Positions 1-8,438 are shown, counted from the first letter of the stretch. The stretch is DNA of 64,000 nt from Sphingomonadales bacterium (GCA_019455285.1 JACFMS010000005.1:102821-166820), one strand, 5' to 3'. Translations and numbers: made by a program. Notes: generated by a model not told the origin, from the sequence alone.

Positions 1-131
1 TCGATGACGGCGAAGGTCTTGCCGCTGGCGGCTTCCACCCATAGGCCGTCGATCAACAGCTTTTTTGGCTGGGAGATGAATTTCTTGGCAGCATCGCCTA
101 AACGGGCGCGTTGGTCGCTGATGGCATCCAT
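1..131 (-). CDS. Aldehyde dehydrogenase, N-terminal part (cut by window edge)
   Basis: Only the first 43 codons are inside the window. The translation runs MDAISDQRARLGDAAKKF and later reaches LIDGLWVEAASGKTFAVI, the beta-hairpin that opens NAD(P)-dependent aldehyde dehydrogenases (typically FIDGxWVxAxSGxTFxVxNPA). The ATG at 131-129 is preceded by a good AGGAG Shine-Dalgarno. The gene is divergent from the isochorismatase gene at 265. The substrate cannot be told from this fragment; the catalytic Cys and Glu lie outside the window. Confidence 0.8.
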   Translation of the reverse strand, partial: MDAISDQRARLGDAAKKFISQPKKLLIDGLWVEAASGKTFAVI

Positions 132-180
132 GACGGGACTCCTTTCTACTCATGTCTCTGCGCTAAAATTAATCGTACGC

Positions 181-236
181 CGATCCAAGCTTTGGAGTCT
201 AGCGAGAGCGTGGCGGCATCTGCTAGGCTTGGATCG
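181..236. promoter_or_regulatory. Inverted repeat in divergent promoter region
   Basis: CGATCCAAGC (181-190) and GCTTGGATCG (227-236) are perfect 10-bp inverted arms separated by 36 bp. They lie between the divergent aldehyde dehydrogenase (start 131) and isochorismatase (start 265) genes. Spacing and position suit a looping operator or a cruciform. No regulator can be named. Confidence 0.4.
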
Positions 237-264
237 ATCGACACGCTGTAAAAAGGAGACCGCC

Positions 265-819
265 ATGCTGTTGGAGCGCCATCGCTCACAGCTTCTTGTT
301 GTTGATATTCAAGACCGTTTGTTGCCGCACATCGCCAACAAGGCGGAGGTGGTGGCCAATACCGAGGTGCTGTTGACCGCCGCCCGCCGGTTGGACATTC
401 CGGTCACCGTGTCCGAACAGTATCCGAAAGGCCTAGGCCCCACGGCGGCCCGGCTCTCGCCCTTCCTCGAAGGCACCAAGATCTTTGAAAAGATGCACTT
501 TTCCTGTGCCGCCGATGCGGAAATCCGTCGCCATATCCGCCACCTCGACCAAGCGTCGGGGCGCGACCAGATCGTCATTTGCGGCATCGAGTCGCACGTC
601 TGCGTGCTGCAAACGGCGCTGGGGTTGGCCCAGGCCGGGCATTACGTCGCCGTGGTGGTCGATGCCGTGGGTTCGCGGCGGCGGGAAAGCTGGGACGCCG
701 CCATCGACCGGCTTCTCAAAAACGAGATCGAGATGGTAACCACCGAGATGACCCTCTTTGAATGGCTGGGGGTGTCGGGAACCGAGGAGTTCCGCGACCT
801 CTCCAGGCTCATCAAATGA
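265..819 (+). CDS. Isochorismatase-family cysteine hydrolase
   Basis: This 184-residue protein is a compact member of the isochorismatase/nicotinamidase hydrolase superfamily. The catalytic triad is visible as D14 (in VVDIQDR), K76 (in IFEKMHFS) and C113 (in GIESHVCVLQTAL). These small proteins usually hydrolyse amide or vinyl-ether bonds; the substrate here is unknown. The ATG at 265 follows an AAAAGGAGA ribosome site, so the much longer upstream open frame is not used. The stop overlaps the start of the cytochrome P450 gene (ATGA), so the two are translationally coupled. It lacks the aryl-carrier domain of EntB-type proteins. Confidence 0.85.
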   Translation: MLLERHRSQLLVVDIQDRLLPHIANKAEVVANTEVLLTAARRLDIPVTVSEQYPKGLGPTAARLSPFLEGTKIFEKMHFSCAADAEIRRHIRHLDQASGRDQIVICGIESHVCVLQTALGLAQAGHYVAVVVDAVGSRRRESWDAAIDRLLKNEIEMVTTEMTLFEWLGVSGTEEFRDLSRLIK

Positions 820-2051
820 CCGCCAAGACCTGGAGCGACGAGGCGGCGCGCCGGGCGGCGCAAAGCTTTGACCTCGTCCATCTCCCGCCGGGATTTCTCG
901 ACGACCCTTACCCCTATTACCATGCCCTGCGCCGCTTCGATCCGGTGCACCGCATGCCCGACGGCTCGCTCCTTCTCACCCGTTATGCCGACGTGGTGGC
1001 GGTCTATAAGGACCGCCGCTTTTCCTCCGACAAGAAAATCGAGTTCAAACCGAAGTTCGGCGACGGCTGGCTTTACGTCCATCACACCTCCAGCCTGGTG
1101 TTCAACGATCCGCCGCTCCATACCCGGGTGCGCCGCTTGATCATGGGCGGGCTCAATCCCCGCGCCCTGTCGGCGCTGGAGCCCAAGCTCATCGCCCTCG
1201 TCGATCGGCTGCTGGACGCCGCCGCCGCGCGCGGCGGCATGGACGTGATCGAGGACTTTGCCTCGGCGATCCCCATTCAGGTGATCGGCGATCTTCTGGG
1301 CGTGCCGCAAGCCGACCGCGGCCCGTTGCGCGGCTGGTCGCTCCTCATCCTCGGCGCATTGGAGCCGGTGCTGACGGCGGAACAACTGGCTACCGGCAAT
1401 AAAGCGGTGGCGGATTTTCGCGATTATCTCATTGAGCTGGTGGCCGATCGCCGCCGTCATCTTGGTGATCCTGAAAGCGACATGTTGAGCCGTCTCATCA
1501 TCGGCGAGGCGGATGGCGAGAAGCTGACGGAAGAGGAGCTGTTGCAAAACTGCATTTTCTTGCTGAACGCCGGGCACGAGACCACCACCAACCTCATTGG
1601 CAACGGCATTGCGGCGTTGTTGGAAAACCCCCAGGAACTGGCGCGGCTGCGCGCCGATCCAACGCTGATCAAGTCGGCGGTGGAGGAGTTTTTGCGCTAC
1701 GAAAGCTCCAATCAGCTCGGCAACCGCCGCGCCGCGGAAGCGGTGGAAATCGCCGGCCAGACCTATCCCGAAGGAACTTTGATCACCCTCGGCATCGGCG
1801 CTGCCAACCGCGACCCTGAGGAGTTTCCCAATCCCGACCGCCTCGACATCACCCGCGCCCCCAACCGTCACTTGGCCTTCGGCAGCGGCATGCATGCTTG
1901 CGCCGGCATGACGCTGGCGCGCCTGGAGGGCCAGATCGCCATCGGCCGCCTGTTGGCGCGGTTTCCCAAGATCGAGCGTGCCGGTGCGTTCAAACGCGGC
2001 GGCCGCGCCCGCTTTCGCGGGTTCTTGAGTTACCCAGTGACATTTAAATAG
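816..2051 (+). CDS. Cytochrome P450
   Basis: This is a 411-residue soluble bacterial P450. The I-helix oxygen-activation motif AGHETTT is at 252-258, the K-helix ExxR at 291-294 (EFLR), and the heme-binding loop FGSGMHACAG at 355-364 with C362 as thiolate ligand. There is no fused reductase, so it must take electrons from a separate ferredoxin/reductase; none is adjacent. The ATG at 816 overlaps the isochorismatase stop (ATGA). The substrate is unknown. Earlier in-frame starts would lie inside the upstream gene and are rejected. Confidence 0.93.
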   Translation: MTAKTWSDEAARRAAQSFDLVHLPPGFLDDPYPYYHALRRFDPVHRMPDGSLLLTRYADVVAVYKDRRFSSDKKIEFKPKFGDGWLYVHHTSSLVFNDPPLHTRVRRLIMGGLNPRALSALEPKLIALVDRLLDAAAARGGMDVIEDFASAIPIQVIGDLLGVPQADRGPLRGWSLLILGALEPVLTAEQLATGNKAVADFRDYLIELVADRRRHLGDPESDMLSRLIIGEADGEKLTEEELLQNCIFLLNAGHETTTNLIGNGIAALLENPQELARLRADPTLIKSAVEEFLRYESSNQLGNRRAAEAVEIAGQTYPEGTLITLGIGAANRDPEEFPNPDRLDITRAPNRHLAFGSGMHACAGMTLARLEGQIAIGRLLARFPKIERAGAFKRGGRARFRGFLSYPVTFK

Positions 2052-2129
2052 GTAGCGTGCGTTGAGAATAGGTGGCGCGGGTTTGCTTCGCTTACCCCAT
2101 GCTGCACAATTCATCACAAAAAGTTTTTT

Positions 2130-2903
2130 CTAAGCCTTTTCCTCGCGGTCGAGCCAGGAAGTGTAGGTGAAGCGCGTGCCGGGATAGAGGTTGCTGGAAA
2201 CCTCGATCAGCGACCCGTCATCCTCGTAATAGCGGCGCACCACCTTCAAGGCCGCCGCGCCGTCCTTGACGTCGAGCCGCTCGGCCTCGGCCTTGGTCAG
2301 ATTGATCGCCTGGATGTCCTGACCGATACGGGCGATGCGGACCTTGAAATGCTCCTCGATGAGCGCGCAGATCGGCCCGCGATGATCGACGATGGCGTCA
2401 AGCGCGCTGTCGAAGCGGCGGGCGAGATAAAGCTCAGTCAACGAGAACGGGCGAGAGCTTAGCGCCTGGAAACGGCGGCCGCGCAGCCGGATGAGCGGCG
2501 CGCCCGGTTCGCAGATGAGAAAATCGGCCAGCGCCTGGGACGCCTTGAGCCGCCGCACATCCTCGATCTCAAACCGGGTTTCATGGGCATAGCGAAACAG
2601 ATCGTCGATGCTGGACAGCATCTGCACGTACTTGGCCTTGGGCCGGTTCGATTCCACGTATGTTCCGGCGCCGCGGCGGCGCGAGACGTAGCCCGCCTGC
2701 TCCAATAGCCGCAGCGCGTCGCGGGCGGTGTGGCGGCTGATGTCGAACTGATCGCAGAGCTGGTTCTCGGTGGGTAGCGAGCTGCCGACGGCGTAAAAGC
2801 CGTTTTCGATATCGCCGCGCAAGCTGTCGGCGACTTGTTGATATAGCGGGATCGATGGATCGTTGGCGGTCAGGCGGCGGGGCGGCATTGCGGTTAATTG
2901 CAT
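2130..2903 (-). CDS. GntR-family regulator (HutC/UTRA type)
   Basis: The N-terminal winged helix is seen in IPLYQQVADSLRGDIENG and in the recognition-helix stretch QFDISRHTARDALRLLEQAGY. It is followed by RRRGAGTYV and a C-terminal UTRA ligand-binding domain ending in YLARRFD and SNLYPGTRF. UTRA-type GntR proteins sense small metabolites. The start is ATG 2903 or the ATG five codons later at 2888; the AAGGA overlapping the first ATG leaves both possible. It is convergent with the P450 gene and divergent from the MAPEG gene, which could be its target (inference). Confidence 0.88.
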   Translation of the reverse strand: MQLTAMPPRRLTANDPSIPLYQQVADSLRGDIENGFYAVGSSLPTENQLCDQFDISRHTARDALRLLEQAGYVSRRRGAGTYVESNRPKAKYVQMLSSIDDLFRYAHETRFEIEDVRRLKASQALADFLICEPGAPLIRLRGRRFQALSSRPFSLTELYLARRFDSALDAIVDHRGPICALIEEHFKVRIARIGQDIQAINLTKAEAERLDVKDGAAALKVVRRYYEDDGSLIEVSSNLYPGTRFTYTSWLDREEKA

Positions 2904-3002
2904 CCTTGTGGGCAAGTCGCTTGGCTTCAGGCATAGTAGCGGGCGCGAGCCGGCTTGCCTAGGCGCACTCTCGGTATCGCGAAAAAGGGGAGATGAAAAA
3001 TC

Positions 3003-3401
3003 ATGAAAGTCTACTTTTCGACGGCACTCGTCAGCGTGCTGGCGTTGGCTTATTTCATCTGGACCGGGATGGCGGTGGGCCGCGCCCGCGCCAAGCACGG
3101 GGTCAAGGCGCCGGCGGTGACCGGCCCGGAGGAATTCAACCGCACCTTCCGCGTGCAGCAGAACACCCTGGAGCAGATCGTGGTCTTCCTGCCGTCCCTG
3201 TGGCTGGCGCAGGCCCTGGCCAACGCCATCTGGGTGCCGCTCGTCGGCCTGGTGTGGATCGTCGGCCGCATCCTTTACGGCGCTAGCTACCAGCGTGATC
3301 CAAAGAGCCGCAGCACTGGCTTCATGCTGACCTTCGTGCCGACGGTGGTGCTGCTGTTGACCGCTCTTATCCTGTCGCTTAAGGGGCTGTTTAGCGGCTA
3401 G
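3003..3401 (+). CDS. MAPEG-family membrane protein
   Basis: This 132-residue integral membrane protein has the MAPEG family hallmarks: NRTFRVQQNTLEQIVVFLP, with the conserved Arg, Gln, Asn, Glu and Gln residues, then GRILYGASYQRDPKSRSTGF. It has four hydrophobic segments, near residues 5-24, 55-75, 77-90 and 108-127. Eukaryotic relatives are microsomal glutathione transferases and eicosanoid enzymes; bacterial ones are little characterised. A GGGGAGA site precedes the ATG at 3003. Its stop codon overlaps the stop of the convergent enoyl-CoA hydratase gene. Confidence 0.88.
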   Translation: MKVYFSTALVSVLALAYFIWTGMAVGRARAKHGVKAPAVTGPEEFNRTFRVQQNTLEQIVVFLPSLWLAQALANAIWVPLVGLVWIVGRILYGASYQRDPKSRSTGFMLTFVPTVVLLLTALILSLKGLFSG

Positions 3402-4183
3402 CGATACGGGAAGTTGGGCTTGCGGCGGGCCAGGAAGGCGGCGACGCCTTCCTGGTGATCGACGCCGCTGAAGCTGTCGCGAAACATCGCCTCGGTTTCC
3501 GGCGTGTCGTCACTGACGCCATCGAGGATCAGGCGTACGATGCGCTTGATGCCGCGCACCCCCCATTGCGAGTTGGCGGCGATGGTCGCGGCAAAGGCGC
3601 GGGTCTCGGCGGTCAGGCTGTCGGCAGGGTAGAGGGCGTTGACGAGCCCGATCCGGAGCGCCTCCTCGGCATCCACCAAGCGGCCGGTAAACAGCATCGA
3701 TTTGGCGTGCGCCGGGCCGATGAGATCGACCAGGTTCTTGGCGTCCTGCACGCTGTAGATCAAGCCAAGCTTGGCCGGGGTGATGCCGAGCCGGGCCGAC
3801 GGCGCGGCGAAACGGATATCGCACGCAAGCGCCAGGCCGCAGCCGCCGCCGACGCACGAGCCGTCGATCATGGCAATGGTGGGCTTCGACAGCCGGGCCA
3901 GCCGGCGCTGCGCCTCGCGCACCGCCACCCGGTTGGACTCGCGCCGCGCCGGGTCGCTGGCGATGGCCTGAAACTCGCCGATGTCGGCGCCGGCGCTGAA
4001 CACCTCAGCGGTCACCGAGCGCACGATCAGCACTTTGACGGCGGGATCGGCGTCGATTTCGGCGGCCAACGCCGCAACGGCCTCCCACATCGCCTGGGTG
4101 AGGGCGTTCTTCTTGTCGGCGCGGTTGAGCACCAGTTCGGCGATGTCGCCGGAACGATCAAGATAAATCGGCGCGTCGGTCAT
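3398..4183 (-). CDS. Enoyl-CoA hydratase/isomerase family protein
   Basis: A 261-residue crotonase-fold enzyme. The oxyanion-hole signatures are present: FSAGADIGEFQ, and IDGSCVGGGCGLALACDIRFAA with ARLGITPAKLGLIYS. In the position of the first hydratase glutamate the sequence reads SCVGGGCGLALA, and no clear second glutamate is visible (AKLGLIYSVQDA). A non-hydratase reaction such as isomerase, hydrolase or decarboxylase is therefore possible. The ATG at 4183 has an AGGGAGA site. It is the last gene of the leftward run starting at the MarR regulator, 23 bp after the MFS gene. Confidence 0.85.
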   Translation of the reverse strand: MTDAPIYLDRSGDIAELVLNRADKKNALTQAMWEAVAALAAEIDADPAVKVLIVRSVTAEVFSAGADIGEFQAIASDPARRESNRVAVREAQRRLARLSKPTIAMIDGSCVGGGCGLALACDIRFAAPSARLGITPAKLGLIYSVQDAKNLVDLIGPAHAKSMLFTGRLVDAEEALRIGLVNALYPADSLTAETRAFAATIAANSQWGVRGIKRIVRLILDGVSDDTPETEAMFRDSFSGVDHQEGVAAFLARRKPNFPYR

Positions 4184-4206
4184 GTTGTCTCCCTTGTCGC
4201 CGACGG

Positions 4207-5409
4207 TTATAGCGAGGGCGTCGCGGCCGCGCCAGTGACCTTGTTCAAGGCCAGTCCCAGCACCGCCGCGCCGGCGGCGGCGATCAGGAACAGCCACAGG
4301 CCATCGTTCCACTGGCCGCTCCAGGCCACCACCGCCGCCAGCGCCGGCGGCCCAGCCAGGAGCCCCATGTTGGTGCCCTGCACGATAAGCCCGTTGACGG
4401 CGCCGATGTAGGCCGGATGGGGGGCGATCTCGGGCGCCGAGGCGAGCACGGCGGCGGGCAGCACGCCGCCGGTGGCGGAGAGCGCGGCGCAGGCGACATA
4501 GCGCGCCAGATCCGGCAGATCGGAAAAAATAACGAGCGCCGAGAGCGCCATCAGAACCGAGGAGACGGTAATCAGGCTGCCGTGACGATGGCCGGCGCGC
4601 AACAAGACGCCAGTCAGCAGGTTGCCGGAAATGTTCGAGGCCATGACCACGGCGGTCAAGGCGGCGGCGAGCGCGATTGACAAGCCCCGCTCAGCTACCA
4701 GGAAGCTCGGCAGCCAGGCCATCACCGCCACGTATTGCAGGGCATAAAGCGCGAAAGCCCCGGCGGCGCACCACGGCCCGGGATGGCGCACGGCGGCGAT
4801 CAGGGTGCGGTGAAACGGCGCGCCGCGCGTGCCGTGATGGGGACGGCCCTTCAATCCCATGGACGCCAAGAGGGTCAGCACCGCAACGGCGATGCCGCTC
4901 AAGGTGAGCCACAATCCCTGCCAGCCCACGGCGCGCATCACCATTGGCGCCAAGAGGATCGTCAAAGACCCGCCGCCCGGCGAATAGACGGTCCACCACG
5001 AGAGCGCCAGCGGCCGGTCGCGGGGAATGGTTTCGCTGACCATCAGCGACGGCGCCGACACCACCACCGATAAAAATCCCGCGCCCTCCAATAGCCGGCA
5101 CAAGAACAACAGCGGCGGCGCGGTGGCAAGGGTGGCCAATGCCGAGGCGACGGCCATGATGGTCAGACCGAAAAACAGCACCCGCCGGTAGCCAAAGCGG
5201 TCGGCGGTGACGCCGGCGGCGACGCCGGTCAGCGCCGCCAGGATGTTGGTGGTGGAAAACAGCCAGCCGCCAGCCACCAGATCAAGGCCGAAGTCGGCGC
5301 GCACCATCGGCATGGCGGGTGACAGTTTGAAGATATGGCCAGCGGCGATCATGCCGGCGGCGACCAAGGCGGCCACCGCCAGCCAGCGGGTCTTGGCGTC
5401 CTCGCTCAC
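4207..5409 (-). CDS. Major facilitator superfamily transporter
   Basis: About 400 residues with 12 hydrophobic segments. It carries the loop 2-3 MFS signature GVTADRFGYRRVLFFG and an amphipathic central loop around GLKGRPHHGTRG. It sits between the DUF2783/monooxygenase genes and the enoyl-CoA hydratase gene on the same strand, so uptake of an aromatic acid or efflux of a pathway compound is plausible. The GTG at 5409 lies 4 bp after the DUF2783 stop and is preferred; the first ATG of the open frame lies inside the previous gene. Confidence 0.87.
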   Translation of the reverse strand: MSEDAKTRWLAVAALVAAGMIAAGHIFKLSPAMPMVRADFGLDLVAGGWLFSTTNILAALTGVAAGVTADRFGYRRVLFFGLTIMAVASALATLATAPPLLFLCRLLEGAGFLSVVVSAPSLMVSETIPRDRPLALSWWTVYSPGGGSLTILLAPMVMRAVGWQGLWLTLSGIAVAVLTLLASMGLKGRPHHGTRGAPFHRTLIAAVRHPGPWCAAGAFALYALQYVAVMAWLPSFLVAERGLSIALAAALTAVVMASNISGNLLTGVLLRAGHRHGSLITVSSVLMALSALVIFSDLPDLARYVACAALSATGGVLPAAVLASAPEIAPHPAYIGAVNGLIVQGTNMGLLAGPPALAAVVAWSGQWNDGLWLFLIAAAGAAVLGLALNKVTGAAATPSL

Positions 5410-5413
5410 CGGC

Positions 5414-5608
5414 TCACCGCTCCGCCGCGCGCAGGGCCATGGCGATGGCGGCATCGACCTCGGTGAGGCCGGCCATCCTGCCGGCCAGCGTCAGGGCCAG
5501 GGCGGCGAGAAAGCTCCGCTCCTTGTCCTCGCCCACCGCATCGAGCGCTTGGGCCAACCGATCGAACGCTTGTTCAAGATCACTGTCGCTCAGGCCCAGG
5601 CTCATCAT
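5414..5608 (-). CDS. Small DUF2783-like protein
   Basis: A 64-residue acidic, helical protein beginning MMSLGLSDSDLEQAFDRLAQALD and ending in AAIAMALRAAER. Its size, amphipathic pattern and place directly after an FAD aromatic hydroxylase match DUF2783, a small family commonly coded next to such monooxygenases; its function is not established. A GGAG site precedes the ATG pair at 5608/5605. It starts 19 bp after the monooxygenase stop. Family assignment rests on pattern and context only. Confidence 0.6.
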   Translation of the reverse strand: MMSLGLSDSDLEQAFDRLAQALDAVGEDKERSFLAALALTLAGRMAGLTEVDAAIAMALRAAER

Positions 5609-5627
5609 CGTCACTCCGTAAAGGTTG

Positions 5628-7244
5628 TCAGGCGTTGCCTTGCGCGCGCTTGAGCGCCGCCTCCAGGTCGGCCAGCGATGGCCGCGCCTTGAACCGCGCT
5701 GCCACGTGGCCATCGGGACGCAACAGATAGAGGCTTGCAGGCGCGGCGTCAAAGTCCGCTCGCAGGTCGTCGGTCAGCACCGTCAGCGACACCCCGGCCT
5801 GCGCGGCGAGCCATGGGCCAAGATAATCGCGCATGGCGTCATCGAATGCCAGCAGGGTAAAGGCGCGGCCGATCAGGTCGCACAGATAGCCGCCGTCGGT
5901 CAACCGCCGTCCGGGCGGCAGCGCCCCCGGCGGCGGGCCGCCGGCAAAAGCTCTATCATCCGTATTCAAGGCGCTTTCCCGGTAATAGAACGGCTGCGAC
6001 TGGCGGGGGTTGATCAACGGCCGGGTCAGCGCCTGATCGACGGCCAGGCGCAATGCCGCCTCGCGCATCACGGCATAGCCGCGGCTCGGCGGAGTCATGA
6101 ACAGGGTGCTTTTGCCGGCGTTGGCGAAGACGTCGAAGGTGGCGGCGCGACGCTCCGCGCCATAGCTTCGCAAGAGCGCCGGCGGGGCTTTGCCCTCAAT
6201 CACCAGAGCCAGCTTCCAGCCGAGATTGTTGGCGTCGGCGATGCCGGAATTCAAGCCGCGCACGCCGAAGATCGGCACCAGATGGGCGGCGTCGCCGGCG
6301 AAGATCACCCGATCTTCTACATAATCGTCAAGGCACAAGCTGTGCGCCTTATAAAGGCTGAACCAATCCAATTCCCAAGGCTTGGTCTCGCCGATGAACG
6401 ACAGATGAGCGGCGATGCGCTGGCGGATGCGCGGCTCCTGCAATTGCTGCTCCGCGTCCTCGTCGTCCCGCAACTGATAGTCGATGCGCCAGATATCGTC
6501 GGGCTGCTTGTGCATCAGCACGGTGGAGCCGGGATTGGATGGCGGATCGAACCAGGCGCGGCGCTCGGTGGGATAGTCAGACCGCAATACGATATCGGCG
6601 ATGAGGTAGCGTCCTTCATAGGATTGGCCATGGAGCGACAGCCCCAGCAACTGCCGCATCACGCTGCGCGCGCCGTCGGCGGCAATCACGTAACGGGCGC
6701 ACAGGGGATAGCGGCCTTCCGGCGTCTCGATGTCGAGGGTGACCTTATCGGCTTCTCTTGTCAGGCCGACGACGCGGCTTTGCCAGCGGATGTCGATCAA
6801 GGGTTCGGCGGCGGCGCGATCGGTGAGGAATTTTTCCAGGTAGCATTGTTGCAGATTGACCATCGGGTAGAACTTGTCATGTTCTCCGTGGGGCATCTCC
6901 AGGCGGAATACCGGCTTGTCCTTGTAATAGGACGTGCCGTGGGTCCACGGCAGTGCCTTTTTCATCACCGCCCCGGCGACGCCGAGCGCGTCGAGAATTT
7001 CCAGCGTGCGGCGGGAGAAGCAGATGGCCCGGCTGCCTTCGGCCAGGGTGTCGTCGGCCTCGATGACCACCGAAGGCACGCCGAAACGGGCGAGCTCCAA
7101 GGCGGCGGTCACGCCCACCGGGCCGCCGCCGACAATGGCCACCGGATGCAGTTGACCGCCGCCTTCAAGCTCAGCCGGCCGCCGGAAGGCGAAATAGGGA
7201 TAGGTGAAGTAATGCGACCTGGCTTGATCCTTAAAACTTGCCAT
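5628..7244 (-). CDS. FAD-dependent aromatic hydroxylase (PheA/MhpA-like)
   Basis: A 538-residue class A flavoprotein monooxygenase. The Rossmann motif is VAIVGGGPVGVTAALELARFG near residue 34-54. The second FAD/NAD(P)H motif is YVIAADGARSVMRQLLG, and the third is RVIFAGDAAHLVPIFGVRGLNSGIADANNLGWKLA. The C-terminal 130 residues resemble the thioredoxin-like tail seen in phenol- and hydroxyphenylpropionate-type hydroxylases. A GGAGG site precedes the ATG at 7244. MarR upstream (3 bp gap) and DUF2783, MFS and ECH downstream suggest a regulated aerobic aromatic pathway. The true substrate is unknown. Confidence 0.88.
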   Translation of the reverse strand: MASFKDQARSHYFTYPYFAFRRPAELEGGGQLHPVAIVGGGPVGVTAALELARFGVPSVVIEADDTLAEGSRAICFSRRTLEILDALGVAGAVMKKALPWTHGTSYYKDKPVFRLEMPHGEHDKFYPMVNLQQCYLEKFLTDRAAAEPLIDIRWQSRVVGLTREADKVTLDIETPEGRYPLCARYVIAADGARSVMRQLLGLSLHGQSYEGRYLIADIVLRSDYPTERRAWFDPPSNPGSTVLMHKQPDDIWRIDYQLRDDEDAEQQLQEPRIRQRIAAHLSFIGETKPWELDWFSLYKAHSLCLDDYVEDRVIFAGDAAHLVPIFGVRGLNSGIADANNLGWKLALVIEGKAPPALLRSYGAERRAATFDVFANAGKSTLFMTPPSRGYAVMREAALRLAVDQALTRPLINPRQSQPFYYRESALNTDDRAFAGGPPPGALPPGRRLTDGGYLCDLIGRAFTLLAFDDAMRDYLGPWLAAQAGVSLTVLTDDLRADFDAAPASLYLLRPDGHVAARFKARPSLADLEAALKRAQGNA

Positions 7245-7247
7245 CGC

Positions 7248-7742
7248 TCAGGCCTCCGATAGAGGAGATAACCGGTCGATCAAGGTTTTCAGCATCTGCT
7301 TCAAGGTCTGACGCTCAGCGGCGCTGTAGCTCGATAGCACCGACTCCTCGTGTTCGACCGCCCGGGCGATCAGGCCCTCGACCATGGCCCGGCCCTTAGG
7401 GCTAATGGACACGCGCACCCGACGGCGGTCGGCCGAGGAGGCGCTGCGGCTGACCAGACCCTCGGCGATCATGCGGTCCAACGCCTTGCTTAAGGTCGGC
7501 TGCTTCAAAAGCACGATTTTCGCCAACTCGCCCACCGTCAGGCCGTTGCTGTCGGACAGGGTAGACAGCACCCGCCAGGTCGGCGCCGCCACGCCCAAAG
7601 CGGTCAATTGGGCATGAAACTCAGCGCTTACCAAATGGCTGGCCCGGGCCAGGAGATAGGCAAAGTAGTCGTCGACGAATCTGACGGTGGGATGGGGGGC
7701 GGCGGCGCGTTTTGGTATCTGTCGGGCCATGGCGTCCTGCAT
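7248..7742 (-). CDS. MarR-family transcriptional regulator
   Basis: A 164-residue protein with the MarR winged-helix core: LTVGELAKIVLLKQPTLSKALDRMIAEGLVSRSASSADRRRVRVSISPKGRAMV. The DRR wing motif is intact. It is the first gene of the leftward hydroxylase-DUF2783-MFS-ECH run, with a 3-bp gap, so it probably represses the run and responds to an aromatic ligand (inference). The start may be 7742 or the ATG at 7730; neither has a strong Shine-Dalgarno. An ATCATGAT palindrome just upstream, near 7763-7770, is a candidate operator. Confidence 0.88.
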   Translation of the reverse strand: MQDAMARQIPKRAAAPHPTVRFVDDYFAYLLARASHLVSAEFHAQLTALGVAAPTWRVLSTLSDSNGLTVGELAKIVLLKQPTLSKALDRMIAEGLVSRSASSADRRRVRVSISPKGRAMVEGLIARAVEHEESVLSSYSAAERQTLKQMLKTLIDRLSPLSEA

Positions 7743-7798
7743 CGGTTTTCATGCCGCAGCCTATCATGATTTTAGCGGGAAAAAATCGCTACCTCTTT

Positions 7799-7835
7799 TA
7801 GGGTCCAGACCCATAAATAATGGCTCTGGACCCTA
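7799..7835. repeat. Near-perfect 37-bp palindrome
   Basis: TAGGGTCCAGA (7799-7809) is followed by C, CCAT, AAATA, ATGG, C and then TCTGGACCCTA (7825-7835). This makes an 11-bp outer stem, one C/C mismatch, a 4-bp inner stem and a 5-nt loop. It lies in the divergent gap between MarR (start 7742) and the lipoprotein gene (start 7905). There is no T-run, so it is not a classical terminator; it could be a mobile palindromic repeat or a large operator. Confidence 0.6.
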
Positions 7836-7904
7836 GGCTCGATAATCTCCTTGGCACGGCTAGGAACGGACAGGTAAAACAGAACCCACGGTAGCGAGGG
7901 TTGG

Positions 7905-8438
7905 ATGGTATCGATTGGAGTGCGGCTAGTGGTCATCGCCTTGGCGGCAGGCCTGGCCACGGGCTGCAGCCGTCTGCGGGACGGTTGGCAAGGCTTCTGG
8001 GGGACGGAACGGGCGGCCAAGCAATCGGAGGCGTCCGCCGCATCAGACCAGGATGCGCCGCCGCCGGCGCAAGGTACGCCGTTGCCGGAATCAACGCCGC
8101 AAAGCGCCGCCGCCGTGCCGGAGCCCGAGCCAAAGCAGCGGCCGATGATCGAGGCCCGCCTGGAGCCGCCGCCGCCAACCCGGCTCACGGAGCGCCTGAC
8201 GGGGCTTGATTTTGACGCCATGCGCGGCCTGTTGGGCGAACCTGTTGCGATCACAGAGGTGCCGCCGGGGCAGGAATGGCTTTATCGCGACGGCGATTGT
8301 ACGCTGGCTATCCGCTTTTTTCCTGAACTGGAAAAGCTGCACTACCGCGCCCTCTCGGTGAGCGTTCACGACGAGGGACAGACCGACGGAGATCCACACC
8401 GCTGCCATGAATGGTTCATTGCGCGACTTAAATTCTGA
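7905..8438 (+). CDS. Putative lipoprotein, unknown function
   Basis: A 177-residue protein with a lipoprotein signal peptide: a hydrophobic stretch VVIALAAGLATGC whose lipobox Cys is at residue 21. A proline/alanine/glutamate-rich linker (about residues 40-90) leads to a small globular domain, LTGLDFDAMRGLLGEP through CHEWFIARLKF. The C-terminal part has two cysteines. The next gene, the response regulator, starts 32 bp before its stop, so it is probably cotranscribed with the two-component system and may be an envelope sensor accessory (inference). I do not recognise the family. Confidence 0.75.
   Translation: MVSIGVRLVVIALAAGLATGCSRLRDGWQGFWGTERAAKQSEASAASDQDAPPPAQGTPLPESTPQSAAAVPEPEPKQRPMIEARLEPPPPTRLTERLTGLDFDAMRGLLGEPVAITEVPPGQEWLYRDGDCTLAIRFFPELEKLHYRALSVSVHDEGQTDGDPHRCHEWFIARLKF

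Noticed and set aside
642..2117. Long open frame antisense to the P450 gene
   Set aside because: It is a shadow caused by GC-rich codon bias; the plus strand codes a complete P450 with all motifs.
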